A stretch of 64,000 bases of DNA from Asterias amurensis (lineage: Eukaryota > Echinodermata > Asteroidea > Forcipulatida > Asteriidae). The number at the start of each line of letters is the position of its first letter. Position 1 is the first letter of the stretch. Under the pieces are notes generated by a model. The model searched no databases. It was not told the DNA's origin and saw only the letters and a program-made list of their open reading frames with translations. The DNA is taken from contig NC_092668.1 of the NCBI RefSeq assembly GCF_032118995.1, positions 7,171,501 to 7,235,500 on the forward strand. The letters are read 5' to 3'. The translations under genes were made by a program, and so were the position numbers. This document shows positions 10,114-24,600 of the stretch, piece after piece.

Positions 10114-12551
10114 TGATCTCAACACAGCACTTTAGGAATGTCATATGGAACGTCACAAAGTCAAACAGGATGAAAGGAAATCAAACCCAAGCAATAATCA
10201 AATACTGAAAGAGGCACTACAAACTATTTTTTACATCGTAGGCGATAATTCTCCCACCATATTCATCGATGTTGTAAGCATTTTATTCACAATACAATTT
10301 CATGAGGGTTCCAATTGTTAACTTGGAATGTTGTTAATTTCATTACTACATCAAGACAAAATTTGTACAGTTTTACAATGTATAAAAATCCCGCCACCAT
10401 ACTTTCGAGTTAGACTAGGCAGCTGGAAAATAAAGGCTCTGAACAATTAACATGGGAAGAAGGATTCAGCTGTTTTCAGTATAGAAGAAAAAATTGGCAA
10501 TGCAGCATCGCTCATCTTCTCTTAAAGGGATTTGCGATAGTGTAACATTTGTTTAGCGCAGTCCCATACTTGGGCCTGGGGTGGTGCAGGGATATTCATT
10601 TACCTAAAGTGGATTTCGAACTTGACTTCTCCTTTAACATAATCCTTAACAGCAGTTGACTTACAGGGTACAGAAGGCAAAACAACATATATTTGGTCAT
10701 GAGTTCGGACAGATTAATACAACAGTAATATCAAACCTAAATCCACTTCCGGGTGCAGAGAAGTAATTATGATGCTCAAGGGCATATGTAGCCAGGAAAG
10801 CTTTAAACCAAGATTCGAAACACACATTCCACAACACATCACAACACCAGTTGGATGGCCAAGGCACTTGCGTCACTAACATGTACAACTAACAATGACT
10901 AACCAACTCCTTCACCACTCCTTCACCTGTCACCAACTCCTTCTAAACAATTGAAATACTAGAAATACTACTCATTGCCTTAGCAATCCACTAGTGAAAC
11001 TAGATTGCCAACATACACGATTGCCAATCTGATTGTCACCTCCAAATCACATTTGCCTAAAATCTTTTGATTCTATTAAAAATAACACAACCTTCCACCA
11101 CGTTTTTTTTTCAAGACTTCAACCTTTGTGCACACGTTGAAGATTAATAAATTCATGGAAAAAAACTCTTCCAAAATTTGAAAACAAAAACCCCACTAGT
11201 TGGTTCAGTCCGCTAAAATTAATGGACAATAGGGATCAGCATGGTGTACCGTTGGTAATTACTCAAAGATATTAAAGACCGTATGAAACTAACTTGGTAA
11301 ACAAGCACTGCAGCTGCTGATCGTGTATAGCATTTTAGGCACAATTTCCTTCTAAAAGGAATGTGGTATAAGTAAAAGGGATTCAAAAACATTTTAATCC
11401 GAGAAATGTTTCTGCATGAAACATATCTCAGATTGTTTATTCAAATTATGGAGTATTCTTTTCTGCATGTACTTTTCATTAACCAATCCCAATTCTCGGC
11501 CAAATACTCCAAAACGCTACCACCTTTTTAAATGAAATGTTCACGGGTTAGTTGTATTATATATATCTACATTTTTATAGGATTAAAACACTGGTTCCAA
11601 AAACCAAAGGCATACTTTGCCTACAGTTAGACATGTTTCTTACACCCTTTTGCAGATACTTTTTGTTTTCTACCAAGTTGATCAAAACTGTCATCATTTA
11701 CATCATTCCAAAGGTTAGTTTAAAAACCACAACTCGGACACCATAAGCTGATTTCACAAAACGTTACGCAACTGCGTAAGTCCACTTGTGCAATGTTTAT
11801 GGCGCAAGTTGCTCCATAGTTGTTGCGCAAGTGAAACCGACTGCAACTTGGATAGAACTCAAATGCGTACTTTCGACACCAGTTTTAGAAAAGTCGAGAC
11901 TTAGCGCCGAAGCTGTGTTTTTTTGTTTTTTTTACAACCAATTTCCGTACATGTTTCAGAGTCCATTTCTCCATCCAGTTAATAAGTATCTTAGCCTTGA
12001 ATATAAATTACTCCTGCCACCAACTTTCTTATCACAGTATCAGACATCCAGGAATTAGGATTTGCCTGATGTAACATTAGAGGATTTCTTAATTAGATAA
12101 GCGATTGTTTGCTTTTTGGTAATATGCGCTCAACAGAATAATTCCCCTTTGATAGGGTACAGATCTGCTTTGGTTGATTTAAAAAACAAAAATGCCCCTC
12201 TTGAGACCTTGTGCTAGTTAATATAACAGAGGCATGTGGGAGAGCTTACAGAATCACTCATGGGCTCCTCGTACATTAAAACTCACAAAACGGCCAAGAG
12301 GGGTAAAGTCTCTAGTTCATGTAGATGTCCCGCAGAGATACGTTTTAGGTCATCAAGTTAGATCCGTATACAGCAAATAACATGTGATGAAGCTGCTTGA
12401 ATAGTCACGCTCTTGTGACCGTCACAAATCTCCACCGAAAGTCTAAAAAGCTGACTGTAAGATATATATTTAGAAAATAAGAAGACTCTTCATGTCATGT
12501 CCAATCGTTGAGAAACCAACAGTGTCCAGTTCTTTCAGAGAAGTTGATTAT
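10114..12551 (-). other. probable 3' untranslated and downstream region of the synthetase gene
   Basis: No gene-like frame and no family element was recognised here. On the minus strand the first AATAAA after the stop codon lies at 11441-11436 and another at 10287-10282; either could serve as a poly(A) signal. By eye I found no copy of the UACAGARAA motif used by METTL16 in vertebrate MAT2A transcripts. Confidence 0.35.
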
Positions 12552-12651
12552 TTACAAGACAAGTTTCTTGGGCACTTCCCATGGGAACCCTTCCTTGAAG
12601 TGGCCGTAGGATGCCGTCTTGAAGTAGATTGGGCGACGAAGGTCAAGCTCC
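12552..12651 (-). CDS. MAT2A-like: SAM synthetase exon 9 (C-terminus)
   Basis: Encodes [20 protein letters not shown], then the conserved ending [11 protein letters not shown] and TAA at 12554-12552. The acceptor is AATCAG. Its first base completes the Lys codon begun in exon 8. Confidence 0.96.
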
Positions 12652-15600
12652 CTGATTCATAAGAAACACAAGAAATTTATCGTTAGAGAGAACTTCAAAT
12701 TTGTTAAAGTAATACATTTGAAATCTAGAGCATTTAATAATGATGAATTTGATCTCCATATTGAGTTGATACATTTTTCTGACAATGCTCAGGCTAAACC
12801 AAACAACAAAGTGGCAATGTATTGAAATATGGTTCAAAGCGGGCTCTTACATGTAGGTCAAATTCAGTTTTGTATTCCCTTAAAAGATAAATGGTTTGGA
12901 CAATTTTTCACCTCTCAAAAATTGGATTTTGAGAAATGACTCATGCATGATTCATTTTTTTCTTCTTCAGATTTCTGAGGTTTGTGAATGTTGTGGCCTT
13001 GCCTGCCACCTAGCTAAATGTGACTGGATTTGCATTCTTGTGAAAATACAGAGACAGTTTTTATTTGTCGTTTTCTCAGAGGCACTGTATTCAGCTGAAC
13101 ACATTAACAGCCGACTTTACTGCATCGTTCTTTATTATGTTGCTTGTATATAAGCATTGCACTGACAAAAACCAATGTATGACCCTCCTTTAAGCTTCTA
13201 AACTAATTATTCTTACTTGATGATGGCGCCAGGTCGCAGATCGAAATTGTCATTGATGATTTTAAGCAGCTCCTTCTCCGACTTTTCAGACGTTCCGTAT
13301 GAACTCACAAAGATTGAAAGAGGTTCCGAGACACCAATTGCGTAGGAAACCTTGAGAAACAAAATCACAAGAATATTCTTTAGTTAAACAAGTACATGTA
13401 TTTCACACAAATGCAACGGAAATGACAAAAAAAATATTTCTTGATTTTCAGGACTCGGAAAGTTTTTTCTTGTTTGATTCTGGTCTTGTACAAACATTTC
13501 AGTTCAAGTAATTAATTTTTGCTTAAAAAAAAAGCTTGTGGACTTTCCCTCAAATTTAAGCCCTGCCTATTGTATTTTTCCAATCCTAACCCTAACCCAT
13601 ACCCATGAGGGGTTATCGTAACATAGAGCAGTCACTTGAGAAATCAGAAAAAAAATATCTAAACAAAAACTTTTAAAGGTGAAGAAGAAAAAAACACTGC
13701 CACTGGTAGTGCTAGTTCATTTCTATGAATCCAGGAACAGATTTTTGTTCACAAGTTTTGACAACTTAATCATAATATCACAACAACTGTTCTAATCTGA
13801 CCAAGCAGATGATCTCAGATTTCTCATGAACTCTGTCAGTTTCTTGAACTGACACATGGAAACTGCAAACAATTTCAACAATAGCATTCTGCTGGTGCCA
13901 ATTTGCACACATAGTAAAAGGTGCACTCTACACTTCAAGAGATTATTTCATGAGAAAGAGCTTTTTTTAAGGTTTGTTTTCTAATCAGGGAGTATCTGAT
14001 GTTAAGCAACAACCACCCATCAATTAAATAAATTTAAAAAAGTTTTGTTGTTTGTTAAAATAGAGGTTCTTCAAAAGCGCTACCCAAAAACTTGATATTT
14101 GACCAGGAAAATTGCAGGCCAGTCAACGAAACCAAGCAGTGGCTCAAAGAAGAATTTTGAATTAGAACGCAGGAGCAAGACACTAACAACATGGACAGGG
14201 AGTGGGGGGTTGCAAACAAACATAATTCATGGGCCAACTTAATGGCACCTTTATGTACATTTTGAAGGTTTAAGTCAATACTATTGTATAGTGCTGGGCG
14301 AATAGTGAAATTTTGTTATTCGGATACCGCTGGCCAACTATCCGAAATTAACCGGATATTCGAATAGTTTTTTTCGCCGCTAGAGGGCGCTATAAAAAAA
14401 ATAAAAATAAAAAAATATTTAGAAAATTTTTTTTTTGTCGCTAGAGGGCGCTGTTCGTTCGTGAATGAGATCTTCTGGGCGGATTGATATTAGTTTTAGA
14501 CAGTGTCACTCGGTTCATTCATAAAAATGACCGGATCTAATTTAAAGATGGCGATTTGCTTTTTCTTTTGATCGTGGATGACTCTACGTGAAGGAAAACT
14601 TTTGTAATCTTTGAACAAATTACGTCAGAAATGTCATTGTTTTGACTCTTCACGGAGGTGAGCATAGTTAAATACTTAATTTATGCTGTTTTATGCTGTC
14701 TTAATAGAAGTTTCATTAGGATTCAGACAAAACATTCATGTCAGTTGTCGCCCGACGTCCGCGGATATTCGGATATTAAAGAATATCCGGTTACTTGGTT
14801 GTAATTACAGAACTATCCGGTTTATAAATAGCTATTCGCGCCCTATGCGGATATCCGGTTAAGAAAAAAAGGGCATTCGCGGTTACGGATAGGAAAACCT
14901 ATTCGCCATTAACCCAAAACAAACTCTATGTACATAATAAGACACCAAGTAACAACGGGTAGAGGGGTGGCTTGTGCCTACTTGAACTTTGGAGTGTTAT
15001 ATTGACACTGGCCAGAATCTTATCAAATGATTAGGCAACATGCACCCACACAAACAGATGCCTTGATAGATTGATCAAATAAATAGTGATGGTGTTATGA
15101 TATGTAGGAGGCGTGTCAAAATTGAGTGGTGCGATAGAGTTTGCATCAAACCCAAACAGGTTAAAAGTTGGGTGTCTGTAGTGTGTTGCATACGGTCCAA
15201 TTCTCTAGTTTTGGCTTGCAAAAAGAACCATTTCTTAGACTCAGGAATTCGTAACGACCCTTTAAAGACACTGGACACAATTGGTAATTTTCAAAGACCC
15301 GTCTTCTCACTTGGTGTATCTCTACATACATATTTACGCATAAAACAACAAACCTCAAATTTGAGCTCAACTAGTTGTCGATGTTGCGAGATAATAATGA
15401 AAGAAAAAACACCATTGTCACACAAAATTGTGTGCTTTCAGACATGTCAGATGCTTGATTTCGAAACCTTAAAATCTAGTTCTGAGGTCTTGAAATCAAA
15501 TTCAAATTACTTCTTTCTCGAAAACTACGATACTTCAGAGGGAGCTGTTTCTCACAATGTTTTAAACTATCAACAGCTCCCCATTACTCGCTATCAAGTA

Positions 15601-18600
15601 GGGTTTTGCAATACTTATAGTTATTGTTCATTTAAGTCCATGATTTAGTACACGATTGGTTGCGATTTGTACTATTTGTGTACAATCTTACGAGGTCACA
15701 ATCCGCTCTCAACTTTTAAACTTAGGAACAGCTGGTTTTTTCTTCTTCCATTTATCCTTTTTTAGGGCATAAATTTGACTTTATTTTGTCCTCGTCAAGA
15801 GCATCAGCTGATGCACAACAAATATTCCCATTGTTAGAGTTGTGAGAACCAGTTCTGACCGGCTTACACCAGTTTCTGTGTGCGCAGAAGATCAGTCTTG
15901 TCTAAATTATTTACCTTTGTACTTATTTGCGCCATCGTTTGTTATTTGTTGTGCCTACTTGTTTGTGCGATAGAGCGCAGTTGCGTGTTAGGTCCCATTA
16001 AATAATATTCTCGTTGAGTTTAGCATTGACAAGCTGTGTCAATGTTATCGCTGTATGAACCTCATTTCATTGATTATACTTTGATTGTACACAAGTAGGT
16101 CTTGACAAATGTATGAATGAACTAACCCTTGCTTTACAATGTGGAACTGGATATAACCAGATTTGTTTCTATTTGAGGGTAGGTTAGGGGAATACACTTC
16201 GGTGCTTGCATGACCGAGTCAATCGTTTTTCATGTAAGTTTATTCACCTGTCATATAAAGGTTCACAGTGTTGAAGGATTTGCACGGAGATTGGTGGGTT
16301 TTTTTTTAGTGCAGCAGGATCTTACTCAAATTCAATGATTTGCATCAACTCCCAAACGAAGCAAACATTATTTTACAGTGATTCTATTCATATTGCTATG
16401 AGAAAGAGATTTAGAGAGCGCTATTTCATTTTATTATATATCCAGAACCGCCTAAGTTAACTAATTATTTTCAGGAGCAGTTCTCCTAAACTTATCAATA
16501 ATACAGCATTTGCTCTTAGCACAAGCCGTACACACATTGCCTAAAAAATTGCCCTGTAAACTATCTAAAACTGTGTGACCTACTTGTTTATAATGTCCAT
16601 AGGCCTATTTCTTCCTGTTCAGATAGGAATAATAAACTTTGCCTGTGAATTGAACTTGATAAAACTAATAAACTGGTTGTAACTGCTTCCATTACAAGGA
16701 TAAAGATATGATTAAAATATTTAAAACTAGGGCAGATTTTAGGGAGCATGTAGTTTATGAGCTGTGGGCTTTTTTTTTCAACAAGTTTCAGTGCATGTTG
16801 TAGCACAGTGTAAATTAGCGGAAGTCTTTTAGAAAACGCAACAACTTATACCAGTTAGTTGTGCATGTTCTAATGAAATAAAATTTTCAGTAATTTTTTC
16901 CACAATACCAATACTCCATTTCCAATGATGCATTGCAGGATGTATTTTAGGGAGGAGCTTCTGCAAATGGGTTACATGTATCTTCTGTTACCAGCAAAGT
17001 GTCTCTTGTAGGCGCACAGCCTCGCTCTTGTAGGGGCACAGCAATTTTCCTCTGGTAAGGAAAACCTCTATGGAGAAAATGTAGTTCATATTGGAACCTT
17101 GCAGGGGGGCACCACAACAAAAGCACAGGGCACCACAGCAATTACTGTGGGTGCCGTGGTTTATTTCAATGCATGTTGACATTTTGGAAAACAGGACTTA
17201 CTCTAAAGCCCAGTTCACACTGCCTGCAAATTTTGACGTCACAAATTTGCAGCGAATAATTGGCATCGGTATAAAAGTGCTCAACTCCTGCGAAACATTT
17301 GCTGCGAAAACAGCCCTGTGGCGTAACAATTTGCCTTGCATTTGCATTCACAAGAAGTATGAAAAGCGATTGAGATTGAACTCCTACCTGTACAAGAACC
17401 CTTTTACACAGCTTAGCGGCTACCAGTGACTTGGCGACCCAGCGAGCAGCGTAGGCAGCGGACCGATCCACCTTGCTGACGTCCTTGCCAGAGAAAGCAC
17501 CTCCACCGTGGGCACCCCACCCACCGTACGTATCTACAATAATCTTACGCCCTGTTAGACCAGCATCACCCTTAGGACCACCTGGGATAAAAGATGGGTT
17601 TGGGAGAAGTGGACAAAGAAATGTCTTTATAGCGTTTGGAATATTACACACAAGGTTCATCAATTCAAAACATGAGATGTTCATCAATGCAAAGTGACGA
17701 CCATGTCTCTGTTTTCAGTGGTCTCCCTTAACAGTGGTCCGATGGCATTTTTAACTGGGAATTTTTATTTATGAGACCGAACATCACAAGGTCTAATGAC
17801 CACTTTAAGGCGAGGACTACGCTGATTTGGGCTTATGACCAAAATCGAATGACACCAGAGGCATGTTGCAACCTACTCGGGAGCTACCCCCTTCACAGTC
17901 TGCAAGGGGGTAGGCATGGGCATCATCCACTAGGAGCTTGGCTGGAAGAACAGAATGCAATACCTTCCCACCTTTTAAAACACCCAAAGACCAGTCGAGG
18001 TTAGAATGTTAAAAGTGATTCCTATCATACTCTCCCTTAAATTGCTTTCAATGTCAACTTCTTTCCCTTAAACCTTGAGTAAAGCAAGCTACCTCGTCAT
18101 GCCAAGACTCATCCGATTTCGTTTTAATTACAAGTCATGAATGTTGACGTACCAACGACAAAACTTCCCGATGGGTTAAGATGATACACTGTGTTGTCGT
18201 CAAGATACTTGGCTGGAATGACGGAGTCGATGACCTTGTCTTTCAACGCCTTCTGTAGCTGCTCTTGGGAGATGTCAGGGTCGTGCTGTGTGGAGATGAC
18301 CACTGTGTGTACACGTAGGGCTTCTAGGTGACCCTTAATTGTCTTGTATTCAACGGTGACCTGCAGGAATGAAACAGGGAACATGTTATTATTGAATCAC
18401 ATTGAATTGGGGTTGACCAAAGAAAAATTGATGAAAGTGGGATTTGAATCAACAAACACCCGATTAATGTTCCAGCGCCCTACCAACTGAGCTATCAGCT
18501 TTTTGGGATGACCCCTAACTTTATTTATTTATTTCTTGTTTATCCTGGGAAATCCATTCAGTAAGAAAAACTCATTGATCTCCCATGGATCCCAGCTAAT

Positions 18601-21600
18601 AACAATCTACAGAAGTGCACTTAAGATAAAAGATAAAAAAATTTACACAGAAAAACTAGATCCAAGCACACATTAACTACAAAAAACACATTTTCAAATA
18701 GGATGAAGAAAATTAAAGGGAAAAACTACACATCCAAATCAGTGTAACTGCTTTCATTACAGAATACAAAAACAATCCCATCCGGATTAAACTCGCACAA
18801 AGTGGTTCAATGACTGTCAAATCTGTCTGTGTGAGCATTGACGAGCTTGTTCTACACAAAAATGAGCACTCCCGTGGCCGCACGCTCGATAGCCATCAGA
18901 CTGCTGGAATCCTAAACCGGTCCAATTAGCAATAATACTAAAGACCTTTCATGCGCACATATACACCCTTCAGGGTGTTCTAGGCACAGTAACTAGAACG
19001 TTCTCACTATTCCATTAATACAATTGGAAGTTTGAAATACACCAAATACTGGAAGTTTTTTAGGTTGTTATTTCCCTGACCTTACCTGTGATTTACTGTC
19101 GGGCCTCAAGAAGGCTAGAGTTTTGTTTTTTCTGAGTTCAGCCATCTTTCTCGTCAATCCATGTGCGAGCACAACGGTCAGGGGCATTAGCTCTTCTGTC
19201 TCGTCCGTGGCATAGCCAAACATTAAACCCTGAATCACAGAGAAGGAAGAGAGAGAAAGAGAAACAAAAATTAAAGGCGAGTCAAAGATTCACAATAGCT
19301 TAAAGGGAAGGTACACGTTTGGTAATTACTCAAAACAAATATTAACTTAAAAACTTACTGGGTAACGAGCATTGGAGAGCTGTTGATAGGATAAAACATT
19401 GTGGGGAAACAGCTCCCTCTGAAGTAGCATAGATTTTGAGAAAGAGGTAATTTCTCACTCAAATAATAAAATACTGTCAGCCAGAAGTCTTTTATTCCTA
19501 TCTGAAAGCACAAAAACTTATCCAACAAGGGTGTTTTTTCTCTCACCATTTTCTCGCAACTTCGATGACAAATTTAGCTCAAATTTTCACAGGCTTGTTA
19601 TTTTATAATGCTTATGTTGGGATACACCAAGTGAGAAGACTGGTCTTTGACAATTACCAAACATGTACCTTCCCTTTAACAAGAAGGATTTTAAACTTTG
19701 CATAGTAGAAATATTTTAACTAACAGAGGTTAGCTGTAACATGATGAGTCGTTAACCACCGGTTCCTTGAAGAACCACAACTCGGTTCTTTTAAAGGAAC
19801 ACGTTGCCTTGGATCGGACGAGTTGGTCAAAACAAAAGCGTTCGTAACAGTTTTTTATATAATGCATATGGTTGGAAAGATGTTTTAAAAGTAGAATACA
19901 ATGATCCACACAAGTTTGCCTCGAAATTGCGTGGTTTTCCTTCTATTGTGCGAACTAACACCGTCGGTCATTTATGGGAGTCAAAATTTTGACCCCCATA
20001 AATGGCCGCGACGTGTTAGTCGACGAGGTAAAAGGAAAACCACGCAATTTCCAGGCATGTTTGTGTGGATCATTGTATTCTACTTTTACAACATCTTTCT
20101 ACCAATATGCATTTTATAAAAAACGGTTACAAACGTTTTTCAAAGACCAACTCGACCGATCCAAGGCAACGTGTTCCTTTAAGAACCAGCACTACTCAAA
20201 AGAGATATTCACATGATGTTACTGCCAACCTCTCGCAGTTAATAACTTAACAAAGGAAAATGAAAGCAAACAAATCTTCATGAAGTTCACCAATTTATCA
20301 CTTATGCAAACCAACAATTTATGAAAGCAAACAAATCTTCATGAAGTTCACCAATTTATCACTCATGCAAACCAACAATTTACATTTGTTTGGGTCATTT
20401 TCCTTTGCGTACATTTCAACTCAAAACGTTGGAGACAGGATAGGCACATGTAGTGCAATGTGCCTTGTGCAAGAGGTCACCACCCTAAACCTTTGTCAAA
20501 GTGGGACTTCCCTACTTATGTTACATACTTCCTGCAACATACCAGGAAATGTAAAATAATATTCTCTTTGTTTATATGTATGATCTAAAAAACTGATAAC
20601 AAATAAACCAAAACTTACAGGTTTCGTTTTAACTCATTACAGGTTTCGTTTTAACTCATCTACAAAAATCCCCAGAATTTTTCTAGTTGCAAAGGGAGAA
20701 AAACAACAGAGGCATTTGCTTTAAAGAGTTGCTGTATGGGAATGTTGTACAGCAGACTACATAGTAAAGAAATTCCATGCAAGTGGATCAATTTTGGAGA
20801 AAACTCCATGCACTCAATTTAAAAATTTTATAAAGTTATCGGCAAACACTAGATTCTTCTCAACACCCTTCGTCAACATGTTTGTAATAAGTCTCATCAT
20901 CAAATTGAGTGCCATGCAGAAGCTTGAGCCTGCCCAGTAATTTTTGTCCAGATGTTTCGTAATAAGTCTGGATTCCTTTTATTTAGCAGACATCTTGCAT
21001 GTAAGCCAACAATCTATTCCTCAGAAAAACCATGAAAGCTTAAGGGTAAAATGGTAGAGGTGGCAGACGACATAATCTATCAATCAGAGATGAGAGTCAT
21101 TACTTAACGAAAAAGCCTGCAAGTGGGATACAAACTCAAAGGTATGTTGAAATGATGCCATTTCTACCGTTTGGTAACCCCTGGGGTTATAGATTCCAAG
21201 GAGCTTTTGGAAACAGTATCCAAAGCACTAGAGAAGTAGACCAATGAGCAGGTTTCTTCATTTGTGGTTGTCTGATTTTCTTCACCAGGCCGACATAAAA
21301 AGTCTAAATTCAGCCAAAAGTCTGAACAATCTCATCCCTGATCTATGTTCCCACTTACTTGATCTCCAGCACCAATGTCTTCCTCAGCTTTGTTGATGTG
21401 AACTGATTCTGCGATTTCTCTGGACTGTTGCTCAATAGCTACCAGCACGTTGCATGTCTCAGAGTCGAAACCTGGTTTAAAGATACAGTGCTATTTATTA
21501 ACAATTCATGTTCTCATAGAAACCAGTTTATGATGTCTACTGCAGGCCTTAAAGTTCATTCATAAATACCTCTGACAGTTTCACTATTCCTATTGGTGGA

Positions 21601-24600
21601 GTGCGCGCCACATGGGGGTGTTTAAACGGTTGATAGTGACCAGCTGGAGCTCTGTTTATAACCTAGTCTTGGGGCAAGACAATTCATGTTCAAAACGTTT
21701 CTTGTTTCGGGCGATGCGGGCGCTGTCGGTGAGTTGGCCGCGCTGTGTGTGAAAGGAAAACGAGAACGTCTTGCACCAAGACTATAGGGCCTACGTGAAC
21801 GAAATGAATCCGGAAACTATCAGAAATAGGCATCTTAGTCATAACAATGCAATACACGGACGTACAGAGCTCAAGCACATCGGAAAAGGATAAGTTTTAC
21901 ACAGTTTCTTACTTTATCCCGCCTTTTAACCAAAAAGGCATTTATAAATGGGAATAAAAGAGTAGTAACTTGTTCTTTAACGGCTGTTTTAAACCTTGTC
22001 GTGTGATAAAGGCCCCCGCCTTCAGCTCGAGCCTTAATCACACGGCAACGACCCTGCCTGTTTTGAACGGCCGTTAAAGAACTCGTTGCTACTCTTTTAT
22101 TTCCTTATTCTTGAAGGGGCACAGCAGTTTTTCTGTGGTGCCTATTTGCAAAGGGCACCACAGAAAAAGCCCAGGGCACCATGTAAAATGTTGGGGTCTT
22201 GAGGATTATTTTGAGGCATGCTTCTGCCAATAGCTTTCCTGTTGGATCAAAGTGTACCCGACCATGCATGATCAGTGAAGCAAATCAAAGATTTGGGTGA
22301 AACAGTGAGCTCTACAATGTCAACGCATGGAGCTGGCCTAGAGACACATTTCATGAAATAATAGACGCAACACAAGTAGGGGGTACTTCACACAGGCTTG
22401 GTTGGCTACGGCCACGTGAGAAAGAATGCAAACCACGCACATTTTAAATTGTTAACAACTTAAGTGCAATTCACACAACAGCAATTTAACTTGGGTCCCT
22501 TGCTTAATTTTAGCATGGTTGTAAAATGTGACAAGATTTTGCAAAAAAACTTTGACAGTACACAAAATTGTTGTCACACAAGGGACCCTTGCTAAATTTC
22601 TCTCATGCCAGTTTGTATTGAGTTTAGTCAGTTTCAAATAGAATATTGGGTGCTTAATTTAATAGGTCTATACAGCAGAAACAAGATTTGCTGAATGTGA
22701 AAACCCCTACTTATGGATTGGGGTTCCTCCCTTATTCTAGACCTAAAACCTCCGATAAAACAATTCATGAGGTTTACAGACCATGTGCATCACCAGAAAT
22801 ACACAACCACAGGTCTACACACAAGGTGGACTATTTCTTTGTACCATTTGGTAAACTGCTTCTAAAACTTCTTTCAAGAAATCTTGAAGGCTCAATCAGA
22901 CTTTGATCAAATCCTGACATCAACAAAAATCATCACAAGGCTGATACAGGCTTCTATTTCTCTGAAATCAGGAAAGAAAAACCTTGGGAGAAAAAACCTT
23001 GGGAAATCCAATGCCCGTAGAACTGGCAAATAAACTGTTGTTGATAATTGTGTACACACACTACCAAAATATGAACCCACACAACGCAATCTCTGTCACA
23101 AAGTAATCACATTATGCACATTAAATATAAACCGATAACAATATCAAACCAGTTGGTACAAGTTCCATAAGATAAGCAGTTTAAACAGATAACACCAAAC
23201 TCCAAACAAATAAACCAGCAAGTCAATAAATCAAATAACTATTATAATGGAGTACAACCACTCGTTGTATTTTAGAGGTATTGTCCCCTCGAAATTGAAA
23301 GAAGATGACACCAAATTTCAGACGAACCTTTCCCCACCATCTTTGCACAAACAACATCAATTGAAGAACAACTATTGCTATGTATGTTTTTTTACAACAG
23401 TTTGTTTACAACAGTTTTGTCAAGACCACGCTTTGTCTCACCAATAAAAATGCTTGGCGACCATTTGATGATTCTTACCTTTTTCAGAGCTGTCATAGCC
23501 AATGTGCTTGACAGTGTCTCTGACAATTTTCTGGTAATCGACGACGGCATTCGATGAGATCTCTCCCAAAATCATGATCATTCCCGTTTTGGTGGCCGTT
23601 TCTGAAAGGGAGGAATTGAAAATAAAGTCAACATGTATTAAAACCATCTAATGTGGAAACTACTTTTTACCTGCTTTGGAAAGAGAATTTGTTTGGCTCT
23701 CGGGTCATATTGGGTAGTAAAATCATCCCTGAAAAATATTTTGAAAACAATAATCTCAAGCATGAAACTTAACGGAATAAGGCAGGTGATTGGCTCCGTG
23801 CCCCCTTGGTCGTTGCCTTGATGCCGTTGAAAAGCTCCAGTAGAAATTTATAATTTCTTCAGGGTGCCCTATACCAAGGAGAAAATGCCCCAGTGCCCTT
23901 GCCCTTTCAAAAATGAAGCATACACGCCAGTGAATCTGTTAGTTAGTTAGTCACCTGTCTTCGTTTGAGGACAATGCACAGTAACGGAAAAAAAACAATA
24001 CACTGTATAGTATTTTTTCAAGATATTTGACTCTCCCTCCTCTGTACAAAAAAACTTAATTGTTTTCTACCAGTAAGTCTGTCACGCACCCTCTTCAAGG
24101 CCAGGCAAACTGTTATCAACAGGGAGTGCAAAGCAATTTTCACTCATGCCGGACGTTCAGTCATATGAATCTAATTGAAGATTACTTAAAAAATAACTTG
24201 AATTGACAGTGCTTACCACAGGCTACCTTGGCCATGGGATCTCCGGCCAAGTGGGCATCCAGTACAGCATCGCTGACTTGGTCACATAGCTTATCTGTGT
24301 ACAAAAAAGAAAGGGTAGAGAAAGGGTAGAGAAAATACATCATTTTAATATTCTTGCAACTGTTTACCAATGTTTTTGGGGTTCTTTTTACTTCTGGGAG
24401 GAAGAAGATCTGCACATTTGCAACCTTGAAGCCACAATAGGTAGACTTGCCCGATGGGCCCGCCTGGAACTAAAGAATTTTGCCCAACACTCAGAGCAAA
24501 ATACACTGTACCACCCAGTACAGTTTTAATTGCACTTCCGCAATTATGACACCATAATTAAACATGAATTTTGTTGATCTGCTTGCGCTTGATGGACTTT

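Noticed and set aside
15097..15648. 183-codon plus-strand frame
   Set aside because: About two thirds is a family A MITE, and similar frames appear in other copies (for example 26175-26423 and 37482-37712).
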